NCBI GenBank assembly: GCA_030710605.1
Contig: CP092872.1
Span: forward strand, 11,343,691 to 11,407,690
DNA from: Cordylochernes scorpioides
Taxonomy: Eukaryota > Arthropoda > Arachnida > Pseudoscorpiones > Chernetidae
Length of the DNA: 64,000 nucleotides
Direction of reading: 5' to 3'
In this document: piece by piece, positions 1 through 9,250 of the stretch
Position numbering within the stretch: the first letter of the stretch is position 1
How the letters are laid out: each line of letters begins with the position of its first letter
Notes under the pieces: model-generated
Told to the model about the DNA's origin: nothing
Database searches by the model: none
What the model saw: only the letters and a program-made list of their open reading frames with translations
Translations under genes and position numbers: made by a program

Positions 1-125
1 TTAATAAAGAGAATTGTTGCCAATTCTGGAATAATTAGAAATCAACGAGAATAGTTGATATTTATTCTGATAGATGGCGCAAGCCAACTTTCAGTTGCAC
101 GATAAGGAGATGCCTTTTTCACAAT
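1..125. repeat. Family C interspersed repeat, fragment
   Basis: The sequence has the family C landmarks: an AATAAT..CAACGAGAATAGTTGATAT block, the GATAGATGGCGCAAGCC block and the TTGCACGATAAGGAGATGCC end. The same blocks recur near 22800-23060, 26355-26675, 33215-33465, 35840-35945, 36995-37190 and 41565-41695. No protein is encoded. It is cut by the window edge. Confidence 0.8.
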
Positions 126-164
126 ATATTCATGTTTGATTCTGTAACTTTCCCTGATAGTAAA

Positions 165-640
165 CAATATTGTACTTATGGTGGTACAATATACACATGT
201 GTATATGTCAAACTCTCATTGTTAATGTATGTATATTCCGACATAAACGCTCTCAAATAAATCATTATTTCCTTGAAATACACAAATTGGTCTTGGGATT
301 GGGGAATCGATGTATTTGATTTTATAACATGTGCAAAACATAAAAGAATTCTACTCACGTCCCTACATAGTTTTGTTTTCCTATCCCTAGATACACGTGG
401 TACAGGCCATGATAATCATGGTGGGTAGAAGTTGGCGACTGCTTTTACTGTAAGTGCACCACATGTCTACACATGTGAAAAGCAGTTCGACTTTGCACTT
501 ACAAATGTGCCTGAGCCCTGTTTGGTTACTTGCACTCGCTGGTGGGGTTGGACTTTTGCAAGAATCGGGAGCCGGGTCGTTTAAAAATTAATTTAAAAAA
601 TATTTTACAATATGAATTTCATTTTATCAGGAGTAATAAT
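165..640. repeat. Duplicated segment, other copy near 37600-38215
   Basis: The stretch with GGGGAATCGATGTATTTGATT, the ACATGTGCAAAACATAAA block, the headless SINE1 copy and the downstream GAATTTCATTTTATCAGGAG recurs in the same order and orientation near 37860-38215. Because several repeat pieces keep their order, this is a duplicated composite, not two independent insertions. It holds no gene. Confidence 0.7.
380..582 (-). repeat. SINE1 copy without its tRNA-like head
   Basis: On the minus strand this reads as the SINE1 body: CCAACCCCACCAGCGAG, then AAGTAACCAAAC, the hairpin-prone GTAAGTGCAAAGTCG/CACATGTG segment, and the tail GCCTGTACCACGTGTA. The head with the Pol III B box seen in other copies (for example 51035-51130) is replaced at 560-582 by an unrelated CCCGGCTCCCGATTC junction. 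Confidence 0.75.
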
Positions 641-699
641 AAATTTAAATATAGATAAAGAATTCTTCCTTATTTGAAATTAAACGAAAAAACATGGTG

Positions 700-953
700 A
701 AGGAAGACGAGTTTCTTTTATTGATGCATAGGTGCAAGCTTTCGGGTAAAAACCCTTCAACAGGCGAGAAATGATGAGCTACTTATAAGGACTATGGTAC
801 AAATGGTAGGAAAGAATAAATATATATAAAAATCGGTTCTTCCGTTAATATCAACATATATAAATAGTTTAAAAACTTTCTTTTATATATATATTTATTC
901 CTTCCTACCATTTGTACCATGGTCCTTATAAGTCGCTCTTCATTGCTCGCCTG
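700..953. repeat. Palindromic repeat truncated by an assembly gap
   Basis: The left arm, around 768-835 (CAGGCGAGAAATGATGAG, then CTTATAAGGACTATGGTAC), is repeated in inverted orientation at about 875-953, and the right arm runs into the N gap. Just outside the left arm, 735-768 read on the minus strand gives TTGAAGGG, a short stem and CCGAAAGCTT. This resembles the hammerhead-like end of Penelope-type repeats and matches the end of the large pair at 57.6-63 kb. Confidence 0.7.
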
Positions 954-1053
954 NNNNNNNNNNNNNNNNNNNNNNNNNNNNNNNNNNNNNNNNNNNNNNN
1001 NNNNNNNNNNNNNNNNNNNNNNNNNNNNNNNNNNNNNNNNNNNNNNNNNNNNN
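954..1053. other. Assembly gap (100 N)
   Basis: Exactly 100 undetermined bases, the conventional size for a gap of unknown length. It lies inside a palindromic repeat. Confidence 0.99.
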
Positions 1054-1331
1054 TAGGGATAATCAAAGGGAGAGGTGCCTCCCTAGGTACCTGAATGTAA
1101 TACTCATGCAACTTTATGTTGTTTTCTAACTTGAAAATTGGCCTTGTCACTTCACCAGCTTAAACACCTGTTTGGAAAATTCGACCGATTGCATAATCCC
1201 TTTCGTAGGATGTTATGGAATAGAAGCCGTCCCTGTACTGATGAGGGCCATAATCCGTATCCATAGTATACAGGTTGTTGGCTTTTGTCTGAATTTGTCA
1301 AAACTGGTGTTGTAGCTTATTCCTAATCACT

Positions 1332-1355
1332 ACTATGGAAGTTTTGTTCGGCGGT

Positions 1356-1395
<40 letters not shown>

Positions 1396-1453
1396 GGCCC
1401 CTGCGCAAAGATGACACGCAAAATCGTGAAGCGTTCCGTACTATTGAAGTTTT
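1332..1453. repeat. Target-site duplication pair around the U6 copy
   Basis: Two 14-bp direct repeats with one mismatch immediately bound the U6-like sequence. A 25-30 base GGGAGAGGT..CTAGGTAC motif also occurs on both sides further out (about 1066-1092 and 1498-1524). The locus was therefore a repeat before the U6 copy landed. Confidence 0.8.
1346..1439 (+). pseudogene. U6 spliceosomal snRNA retropseudogene
   Basis: Bases 1355-1436 match the conserved core of U6 snRNA, including ACATATACTAAAATTGG, ACAGAGAAGATTAGCATGG, CCCCTGCGCAAAGATGACA and CGTGAAGCGTTCC. U6 pairs with U2/U4 and forms the spliceosome active site; ACAGAGA is its catalytic box. The 5' stem-loop is truncated and altered, beginning at TTCGGCGG. 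No Pol III snRNA TATA box or proximal element is evident upstream. The copy is flanked by near-perfect 14-bp direct repeats (ACTATGGAAGTTTT at 1332-1345 and ACTATTGAAGTTTT at 1440-1453), the mark of LINE-mediated retroposition. A live U6 gene is therefore unlikely. Confidence 0.9.
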
Positions 1454-1534
1454 TTAATTAGGATTATAAAAATAATGTGTTGTTCTGATGCTTAATTAAA
1501 GGGAGAGGTACACCTCTAGGTACATATATCGATA

Positions 1535-1930
1535 TTTCTTGAGAATAAAGATACTTCGGCCAGTAAATCTTTTTATTACCTGGACGTTTCGACAAAATTC
1601 TTTTGTCCTCGTCAAGAGCAAACAAAAATTAGACATTTAGCAAGGCGTTCAAAATCTTTCTAAAGTTCCAAAGGCTTTCTCACGCGATATTTAAAATTTT
1701 TGTACAACATCTAAAGCAGGAGTCAAAAATGAATATTTAACTCACAAACTCATAAACTTTGGAACTTTAGAAAGATTTTTAACGCCTTGCTAAATGTTTA
1801 ATTTTTGTTTGCTCCTGACGAGGACAAAATATTTTTGTCGAAACGTCGAGGTAATAAAAAGATTTACTGGCCGAAGTATCTTTATTCTCAAGAAATATGA
1901 ATGCCGGCCAGGCAGCCTCAATATTTACAA
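1535..1930. repeat. Family A inverted pair with hammerhead-like cores
   Basis: The minus-strand copy (about 1535-1660) and the plus-strand copy (about 1765-1930) share the tail CTTTTTATTACC..GACG and the motif TGTCGAAACGTC. The plus copy has CTGACGA (1815-1821), a GACAAAA/TTTTGTC stem, then GAAACGTC. The minus copy has TTGACGA instead. Other copies are near 3930-4040, 43616-43740, 44980-45080, 45960-46040 and 52795-53070. Confidence 0.8.
1811..1850 (+). ncRNA. Hammerhead-like ribozyme motif, family A
   Basis: CTGACGA at 1815-1821 is followed by a stem of GACAAAA (1823-1829) with TTTTGTC (1833-1839), then GAA and the 4-base palindrome ACGT, then C. This gives a GUC cleavage triplet. Stem I is only CTC/GAG, and one G is unpaired between the core and stem II. 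The core matches hammerheads known in Penelope-like elements. Cleavage activity is unproven and stem I looks weak. Confidence 0.55.
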
Positions 1931-2179
1931 TAATATATCGATATATATGAAATATACCGATATGTAAATATGTAAATAGAATATCCAACCAACACTATGC
2001 ATTGTTGATAAATGTGTTGCTCATGTGAAGATAACGAGAATAAACATTTTATAAAAAGGAATTACCCCATTAGGATTTATTACTATTTAACAGAAACCTT
2101 AATTCTGAATATAGAGTAATCCATATTTGAATCTTTAAATAATAAAAGACATATATTAAATTAAAAATAAAAGAATAAT

Positions 2180-2335
2180 TTTCCAATATTTCGGTTGGCT
2201 GAATGCCAACCTTTGTCATGGCATTACATACAGAGTTTGTTTATATATAAAATGTAATGCCTTGACAAAGTTTGGTGTTAAGCAAACCGAAATATTGGCA
2301 AATACATATTTTTTTCAATCCAATAAATGCCTTTT
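2180..2335. repeat. Family B short inverted pair
   Basis: AATATTTCGGTTGGCTGAA..GCCAACC on the left is mirrored by TTGGTGTTAAGCAAACCGAAATATTGG on the right. The same pair, better preserved, is at 19660-19990 and again at 43500-43800. The unit resembles a degraded hammerhead (TTGATAA, paired arms, GAAATATT). Confidence 0.7.
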
Positions 2336-2381
2336 TATTATCTAAAGAAACATTTATGTTTATTTGTGAATGATTTTATTA

Positions 2382-2690
2382 GGAGGTCGGTGGCAGGATG
2401 GTCTAAACTGTTGGTTTTCGACCGCTAAGACTGTAATTCGATTCCCCGCATTGGGCACTTTTTTTCTGATTAAAAAAATACCCAATGGCCACCGATTATT
2501 GCAAAAGTCCAACCCCACCAGCGAGTGCAAGTAACAAAGCGGGGCTCAGGTACATTTGTAAGTGAAAAGTCGAACTGCTTTTCACATGTGTAGACCTGTG
2601 GAGCACTTACAGTAAAGGCAGTCATCAACTTCTACCCACCATGATTATAATGGCCTGTACTACGTGTACTAGGTTAAGTAAAAAAATATA
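2382..2690 (+). repeat. SINE1, full length, tRNA-headed
   Basis: The head at about 2383-2458 resembles a tRNA gene with a degenerate B box (AATTCGATTCC). A T-run and A-run follow, then the body with CCAACCCCACCAGCGAG and a tail ending GCCTGTACTACGTGTACTAG. A Pol III internal promoter would drive transcription if intact, but in this copy the B box is mutated. It does not fold as a full cloverleaf. Confidence 0.8.
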
Positions 2691-2849
2691 TATTTTATTA
2701 ATGAGAAGATATATTGCTGAAAATGTTGCAATCTATAGAAAATACATTCTAGATTTGAATGTTTTATTGGTATTTCCAATGAACTATTATTCTCCTCAAT
2801 ATTCCAATGAGCAGGCTGTAAACAAATTTCTCGAGATTTGACGTGGGAC

Positions 2850-3030
2850 TACAATATTGCCACGTGGAAAATTAGGGAAGACAAAAACTTCAGGAGGAGA
2901 CAACAATTTATTTCAAGCAAGGACAAACTATGAATTGTAAACAAAAGATAAGCCACGAGGGTAATTTACAGAGTCGCAAGATATAAACATAAAAATGACC
3001 ACACTGTTAATAAAAAATAATAAAATTAAT
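2850..3030 (-). repeat. Interspersed repeat fragment, also at 50190-50395
   Basis: Read on the minus strand, this has GCCACGTGGAAAATT, the TTTATTTCAAG..CAAGGACAAAC block and GATAAGCCACGAGGG. It matches 50275-50395 in the opposite orientation. Shorter relatives occur near 18370-18430, 19360-19470, 38630-38700 and 41855-41895. It is probably the terminal part of a transposable element of unknown class. Confidence 0.6.
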
Positions 3031-3920
3031 AAATACTATGTTACAATATTCTCACCAATCACAACATACAATATCACCTTTCAGATATACAGAACGTCTG
3101 TGATACGACCTCTAATTCCAGAACCATTTTATTTCTGAGAATTTCACTCCAATCCTCTCCTAGGAAAAAAAATCAAATAAATTAAATGATGAATTCCGAT
3201 GTTGTAACTCAATTATTCTGTTTGATATATTTTTTACAATTTGAAAGTCAAAAAGTAAATTAAAACCTCCGATTGCTACTCTGGTGTAATTCAAGTTTTT
3301 TGCTAAATTTCTCTCCACGACCGGCAGTTGGGGGAATAAATGCTAAATAAATTGGATCGTTGATTAAAATATTCCTGAAACACCGGGGTGTGTTTAGGGC
3401 TAAGTTTTATTTTAAAGTAAAAGCTAATTTTTCATATAAGGTCAGTGATCCCTTACCTTAAACCTAGATGAAATTTTCATTGATTGTCCCTATTATATCT
3501 ATTTTATATTAATTAAAACAACATTCCACGTGTGGACACTTCTACTATATGTAAAAGTGAAAGTTGTATAATCTTATGATTTTGCTTTGTTTTTAAAATG
3601 AATCGATGTTGGTTCCATATGTTTGAATTGAATATTACATCTTAGTTACATATATTTTATTGCTTAAAAAGGAACACAACAAACACAAAAAAAGAAACTA
3701 CAATTACAAAATGATTTGATAACTAAGAAAAATAATAATAATATCCAAAAATAATGATGATAAAAATTGAATATGTCTGCAAAAAGAATACTTCTATGAG
3801 TTTACAGTTTTGGTTAGCAGCCCCGTAAAATAAAGATATTTTCTCTATGAGTTTACAAATAAGAATAATTACAAAATTAGCATATAAACTTTGAACATTA
3901 ATCATAAAAACATGTATAAG
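3030..3920. other. AT-rich intergenic sequence, nothing recognised
   Basis: The sequence is strongly AT-rich with no coding frame resembling a known protein, no RNA gene and no clear repeat boundary. The longest open frames here show low-complexity composition and are best explained by chance. Confidence 0.6.
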
Positions 3921-3929
3921 GCCTTGCCA

Positions 3930-4040
3930 ATTTTTATTTTTATTTTTATCGAAACGTCGAGAGAATAAAAAACATTTACTGGCCGAAGAATCTCTCAATT
4001 CTATGAACTAAGAATACCGGCCAGGCAACCTTTATCTTCA
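3930..4040 (+). repeat. Family A fragment
   Basis: ATCGAAACGTCGAGAGAATAAA and the GGCCGAAG..CCGGCCAGGC tail match the 3' part of family A. The hammerhead 5' half (CTGACGA) is missing. Confidence 0.65.
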
Positions 4041-4049
4041 ATATGAGTT

Positions 4050-4315
4050 AGAATATAATATAATATAATGCGGCTTATAATTGTAAAACGACATTTGAAA
4101 TACTATCCCGCATGTGTTTCTTTTCAACGAAAATTCAAAATTTATTTCAAGGAGAAATAACGATTATTATTAACCTTTTGGATGAGGTATGAAAGGGTGA
4201 ATTGTGAAGAGTAATGATAAACGGAAAAATAAAAGTATCCAGGGATGGGAATCGAACCCACAGTGTTCCGCTTACCGGGCAGATGCCATGTCCACTAGGC
4301 TATGAATTAGAATAA
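4050..4315 (-). repeat. SINE2, tRNA-Thr-like head
   Basis: The minus strand starts with a tRNA-like head: AGCCTAGTGGACATGGCAT (A-box region), an anticodon stem-loop TCTGC-CCGGTAA-GCGGA with a GGT anticodon, and GTGGGTTCGATTCCCAT (B box). A body follows with TACCTCATCC..GGTTAATAATAATCG and ACACATGCGGGATAG, ending near GTCGTTTTACAATTATAAG. Other copies are at 6515-6845, 54987-55345 and 63045-63215 (headless). It is a SINE, not a tRNA gene, since body and head recur together. Confidence 0.8.
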
Positions 4316-4444
4316 TTGATGTATTTGTACATTAATCATATTGTGACTATTTTATGGCAACAAAATATTGTACAGTTCTGAGGTAAAGGAGAATTTGGTA
4401 ATTTGTAAATATAATATATACTTATATATATATATATATAACAA

Positions 4445-4675
4445 AATACGAAACTATTATAGACACGTATGATTCTCTTAAAAATAAACACAATTTCTAC
4501 TGCCCTTACTACAATGGAAAAATTAATGGGAGGGCCTGGCTCATCAGTGGTAAACCCTCCCAGCGGTTTCGCCAGTTTGAACTACCATACCGCTGTTATA
4601 TTGCATTTTTGTAACTTCCTTTTAATAGTGATACTGATGCTTGACTCTTGTCTATAATAGTTTCGTATTTTGATA
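4445..4675. repeat. Family F repeat with permuted hammerhead-like core
   Basis: The repeat carries CTTACTACAATGG..AATTAATGGGAGGG, then the conserved core. On the minus strand, 4575-4536 reads CTGGC, GAAA, an ACC/GGT-flanked loop, CTGATGA and GCCAG. CTGGC and GCCAG are fully complementary. It is bounded by ACTATTATAGACACGTATG on the left and by TAATAGTTTCGTATTTTGATA on the right, an inverted arrangement. Confidence 0.75.
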
Positions 4676-4703
4676 ACAAATGGTGCGCTAGTGCATTATA
4701 ATA

Positions 4704-4981
4704 CACCTATCCCCCGATTTACACGGTACTTGTTTTACACGTTTTCGCTTTAACACGGTTTTCCAAATAAGTTTTTTTTTTGTTTTTATCGCACTATACT
4801 AAATGCTACTGTGATTGAACACATGCGCTGTGTACACATCTCACGAGGAATCCCGAGCTTATGTTCTGACTACATATTTTAACCTGTCAATGCCTTTTAT
4901 TTTTATTTCTGTGTACACCTATCCCCCGATTTACACGTTTTTCTCAGGAACGTATCTACCGTGTAAATCGGGGGATAGGTG
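4704..4981. mobile_element. TIR MITE (CACCTATCCCCCG family), copy 1
   Basis: Terminal inverted repeats of about 23 bp start CACCTATCCCCCGATTTACA and mirror at the right end (TGTAAATCGGGGGATAGGTG). Both ends abut TA dinucleotides (4702-4703, 4982-4983), the target duplication of Tc1/mariner/pogo elements. It is 278 bp with no transposase. A second copy lies at 48110-48383. A third internal terminus (about 4917-4936) suggests an internal rearrangement. Confidence 0.9.
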
Positions 4982-5039
4982 TACTTATATACACATATAC
5001 ACGTATATATAAGTTATAATAAAGATGAAAAATAAGTAA

Positions 5040-5880
5040 AATTGAGAATTATCTAATGCGATATTATAATGAATATATTTGAGATAGGTTAGCAATAATT
5101 AAATGGTATTTGTGATTATAGCTTGTCATTTTGTGTTTTCAGGTTGAATTAAGACTAGTTAACAGCTTGTATTCAATTTCTTGAAGGCCTATAATTATGT
5201 TTCTAATGTCTACTCCTCAATACTTCTCAATATTGCTGAAGAATTTCCTTTAACTAAGTTATGAATGTCTACAGATTTAATACCATGATAGGTATGGTGG
5301 CTGGAAATTGGCCAGTATTGTAAGTATATGACGTTTCTACAAGTAATGGTGGGTAGAAAGTGGTGACTGTCTGTACTCTTAAGCATGTCTTTACACTCAT
5401 GGACAAAATTTAAGGAAGTTAAAACTTTTAGAGATTATATATTTTTATTATTATATTTTATTGTTAGTTATTTTTTAAGGAGAACGTTCGAATTCACATG
5501 TAAGGGAAATCCACCACTATATAAGCAAATAAGGAGTGGTTTATGTTTAAAAAATGAAACTTCCTTTTGTTCTTTGTGTATATTTAGTATAAAAAAACGG
5601 ATAAAAAGTTGTGCCTCTGTTTTTACTGTTAGCATACCTCTGTGTTTCTTCTATTCAAGGATTCTGACTATAAGAGGCCATAGTAGTCTGGCTCTGCAGT
5701 GATAAAATTTCCAAAAATGATTCTGACACTGACCATAGGTTGTATGTAGTACGGTGTCGTGAGTCCCGAGCCGCTACGGTAACCGTGAACAAGGAACTAT
5801 GAAATGTGGCTGACTAACGGGGCAATGGCACCCCCCTTTCCATGGAGTGGACAAGACACCTCCACCACTGACCCTAATTA
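5040..5880. other. AT-rich region with a low-grade repeat near 5650-5870
   Basis: No gene is recognised. At 5650-5720 the phrases AAGGATTCTGAC and AAAAATGATTCTGA(C/T)ACTG recur at 6890-7000. The stretch 5750-5880 is less AT-rich (CGTGAGTCCCGAGCCGCTACGG) and may be the 3' end of a LINE, but no coding match is visible. Confidence 0.4.
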
Positions 5881-5886
5881 ACAACA

Positions 5887-6512
5887 TCTATATATATAAA
5901 AATGAATGTTTGTATGTTTGTCTGTTGGTTGGTTGGTTGGTTTGTATGTCCGGTATACAAATTCGCAGTAGTTCACTAATTCAAACCAAAATTTCAATAC
6001 ATAGGTAAAAAATAACGAGGATGACGATAGGCTATTTTAAAAAATATATAAATCAATTATTAAAACTATATATTCAAATTATTCTACTTAGCTCACGAGC
6101 AGCGCCCTCTAGAACGCAGCGATTTTGACGGCGGGCGGCGCCCATTGGCTTACGGCGCAGCACGTGACTTCCCTGCCCCCCCCCCCCCCCCCCCCGCCGA
6201 GTAAATGAGATCTCCCAGCTGCCGGCCGGCTGAGCTCACGAGCAGCGCCCTCTAGAACGCGTGGCGATTTTGACGGCGGGGGGCGCTCCCGGTTGGACAG
6301 TTGCGCGGGGACAGAGTGACCTCGCGGATGCCCTCCGGGAACTACGTCCATCTTCCATATGTAATATACATTTAATCGTGTAAACCCGGGCGTTGCCCGG
6401 GTCATTCGTCATATTTATATATATATATTATTTATATAATTGTAACGAATAGTATTTGAATAAAAACATTTAATCGGGTAAAACCCGGGCGTTGCCCGGG
6501 TCATTCGTCTAG
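5887..6512 (+). mobile_element. Non-autonomous Helitron
   Basis: It begins TCTATATATATAAAAATGAA (5' TC) and ends with the hairpin CCCGGGCGTTGCCCGGG followed by TCATTCGTCTAG, i.e. the 3' CTRR terminus. It lies between host A (5886) and T (6513), the canonical Helitron insertion site. A second internal 3' hairpin at about 6383-6402 shows an earlier terminus that was bypassed. The interior holds a GC-rich island (6105-6345) with a long C run. No Rep/helicase is encoded. Confidence 0.85.
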
Positions 6513-6514
6513 TA

Positions 6515-6845
6515 AAACTATAAAACGACATTTGAAAATTATCCCGCATGTGTTTCTTTTGAACGAAAAATCAAATTTTATTTTAAGGAGAAATAACGAT
6601 TATTTCTAACCTTAGGGATGAGGTATGAAAGGATGAATTGTGAAGAGTAATGATAAACGGAAAAATAAAACTATCCAGGGATGGGAATCGAACCCACAGT
6701 GTTCCGCTTACCGGGCAGATGCTATGTCCACTAGTCTACCCAGGACATATTTTTCCGATCGTAAATAATACATATACACATGCGATATAATTTTCAAATA
6801 TCGTTTTACAATCACAAGCCGCATTATATTATATTGTATTATAAA
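6515..6845 (-). repeat. SINE2 copy flanked by an inverted 3'-end fragment
   Basis: The body and head match SINE2 on the minus strand: B box GTGGGTTCGATTCCCAT and GGT anticodon loop TCTGCCCGGTAAGCGGA. To the right of the head (about 6765-6830), ATAATTTTCAAATATCG and AAGCCGCATTATATTATAT are an inverted copy of the element's own distal end. The whole is therefore a foldback structure, as at 54987-55345. Confidence 0.75.
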
Positions 6846-6849
6846 ACTA

Positions 6850-7290
6850 TAAGAGTTCATAGAAATCAGGCTCTACAGCGCTATGTATTTCAAAAATGAT
6901 TCTGATACTGTCTACAATATACCTAACAAGGTTATGTGACGCCATAGACATGATATGGTATGAAATGATACAAGGATTCTGACACTTCTCCCTACATTAG
7001 ACACAACAAAGCTATGGGAGGCCATAGACGCCGGGCTATAATGTGGTATAAAATCGATACAAGAAATCTAACATGGCGGAATTAATTAATGATTTCCGCT
7101 AGACAAGCTTGAGACTCGCAGAGACGTTCCACTGGTTCATAGAGAACTGTGTCATCGTTTTTCTTAACATTCCAAGTTCCTATCATTCCCCCTGTTTGTA
7201 CCTATATAGAGTAGTTCTAAGTTTGTGTCCAGCAACTAAACCTTACGACAGCTAGAATCTGTCAAGAGATAATCCATATAAAATAGATAT
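6850..7290. other. Short tandem-like repeat, no gene
   Basis: AAATGATTCTGATACTG and ACAAGGATTCTGACACT introduce two related ~100-bp segments, each with (C/T)AACAA(A/G)G(C/T)TATG and GCCATAGAC. This is a diverged tandem duplication. Nothing coding is recognised. Confidence 0.5.
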
Positions 7291-7443
7291 ATCCTTCTCC
7301 TATTGCCAGATAATTCGCCAAATCACTCGGCTATATCACCTAGAAAGTTAGACACATCACTTAATATTTTCTCGAACCTACTTTCTTGCCATATATTATG
7401 GAATACAAACGCTGTTTTGGATTGTTACTGTGCCTTATCATTG

Positions 7444-8410
7444 TACTATTACTGTTATTCCTGCATGTATCCTACATTTCTGCTCGGAGAATCTGTATAA
7501 GACCAAAAGGTATTAATGAAGCTTTTTATGAATGTGTGTTGTAGTATTATATAGAACCTGTGTTAAACATTTCTGTATTATACAGTCAGTTTTCTTTTAA
7601 GTTGGTATAAACTGTATTGTACTAGATAATCACACACACACATACAGCTTTATTAAGAACACCAGACTTATAAAGATTCTTATTTTTTAATCTCCGAAGT
7701 AGAATGCGTCTACCTTTATCATCAAGACTGGGAGCACTACTCAGTAGCAGGCCGACTTTGCTCCAATATGAAATGGCCGCCTCTGACATGAGGAACAGAT
7801 GCCATGTGTAACCAATCCTAACATGAAGTACAGACTCATCCTGTATTTCTGGATCCCTTACAGGGTACTATCAGCCGGTCTAGCTGAGCCCAGGTTTTTT
7901 AGAAAGCTTGTTACTGCTACCCCTCCTCCATCCGAGATTTGGACCGGCAAAAGCGGAGTTCCTTCCTTTCTTGTTTGTCTTATTTGATGCACTGTAAATA
8001 ACATTTCTGATTACTTGTACAATTATTGTTATTCCTGTATGCATCCTACATTTCTGCTCGGAGAATAGGTATAAGACCAAAAGTTTCTAAAATAGTTTTT
8101 TTTTATTGTTATTGTATTAGACCGAGCCTGTGATAAGAGCTAAACCCTTCTGTATTATCATTTCAATTTTCTCTCAAGTTGTTAGAAACTGGGTTGTACT
8201 AGATATTCACTCACACATAAAGCCTCATTAAAACCACCGGTCTTATACAGATTCCTCTTTTTTATCTCTGAAGTAGAATGCGTCTACCCTTGTCATTAAG
8301 ACTGGGATCACTACTCAGTAGCAGGCCAATATGAAATGGCCGCCTCTGACATGAGGAACAGACGCCATTTGTAGCCACTCCTAACATGGAGCAATAACAA
8401 CAGAAACACA
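7444..8410. repeat. Tandem duplication, period about 580 bp
   Basis: TTCCTGCATGTATCCTACAT (about 7459) and TTCCTGTATGCATCCTACAT (about 8032) start two parallel copies. Both carry GCTCGGAGAAT, TAAGACCAAAAG, TAGAATGCGTCTACC, GGGA(G/T)CACTACTCAGTAGC and CCGCCTCTGACATGAGGAAC in order. The small open frames inside are not recognisable proteins. Confidence 0.8.
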
Positions 8411-8869
8411 CTCTGCTCATCCTGTATCCCTTTCACAAACACAATTTGATAAATTCCACGCTTAATTAACATTTATATTTTTGGACTCGCACCTATTCAT
8501 TGGTTGAATTTGTATTTTTATTTGTGTGTGTTTCAAACGCCACAGTAGCGGGACAATGTAATCCTGGGACAGAGATTGGGCTCCCATGAGATGGAGTCCC
8601 TCAGGATAGTTCGGATTGGTTCTCTCCTAATAACTTGGGCTTAACTTTGTATTGGGTCGCCGTTGTCACACGGATATACTTGTGGCACATCGATTCCCGC
8701 CCTCCCTACTCTCTCGTTCCGAATTATTCCACATTCTCACAATTTAAAATTCATTTAGCATAACGAACGTGATATCCCAGCTTGGGATACTTGCGCCTTA
8801 GTACAATATATCAGCTTAATTTATTGAGCGAATGCGAAACCAGTATATATGTTATATAAATATATGTTT

Positions 8870-9085
8870 TTCGGATATATTTCATAGATAAAATACTCTG
8901 CTAAATCGACCGCCAGAGGTCACTCTTCCCCTATAAAACCTCTTTGTTCTTGTTTCCCGTTGGCCGGCTCAAATCTTTGTACATTATGTGAATAATATTT
9001 TGTTTTTCATATTCTACTCGCCTTAAGCCAGGCAGTATTTTATCAAACTGTTTTTTATATATTCCTTTAATTCAATTAAATTACT
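8870..9085 (+). repeat. Interspersed repeat, second copy at 44229-44425
   Basis: AATCGACCGCCAGAGGTCA, CCCTATAAAA, GGCCGGCTCAAA, TTTGTACATTATGTGAATAA and CTACTCGCCTTAAGCCAG recur in order at 44250-44410. The CTATAAAA box followed by a short pyrimidine-rich stretch suggests an LTR promoter remnant. This is inference; no partner LTR was found. Confidence 0.7.
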
Positions 9086-9119
9086 GATCAAAACCATTTT
9101 TATTATTATTATTTCAAAG

Positions 9120-9250
9120 GTGGCGTGATTGTAGCCAACCAATAGGAGGGCGCCATTCAAAAAAAAAAAAAAAGCAAACCGTGACAGAGATGAGGAATGA
9201 CGCTCGTAACTGTATATAGAATAATATTTGGGAAAGAGTGTTCCCGGAAC
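9120..9250 (+). repeat. Interspersed repeat, second copy at 50855-50960
   Basis: CCAATAGGAGGGCGCCATTC, an A run, CCGTGACAGAGATGA and GACGCTCGTAACTGTATATA match 50868-50955. No ORF and no terminal structure is visible. Confidence 0.65.

Noticed and set aside
912..1150. Open frames across the N run
   Set aside because: They exist only because the undetermined bases cannot contain stops.
4240..4310. Possible tRNA-Thr gene (GGT anticodon loop)
   Set aside because: The same head plus body recurs at three other sites and the acceptor stem is poor; it is a SINE head.
6109..6405. 98-residue Gly/Pro-rich frame, and its mirror at 18838-19155
   Set aside because: Both lie on the GC-rich Helitron island and run through homopolymers; no domain, and the frame is not preserved between copies.
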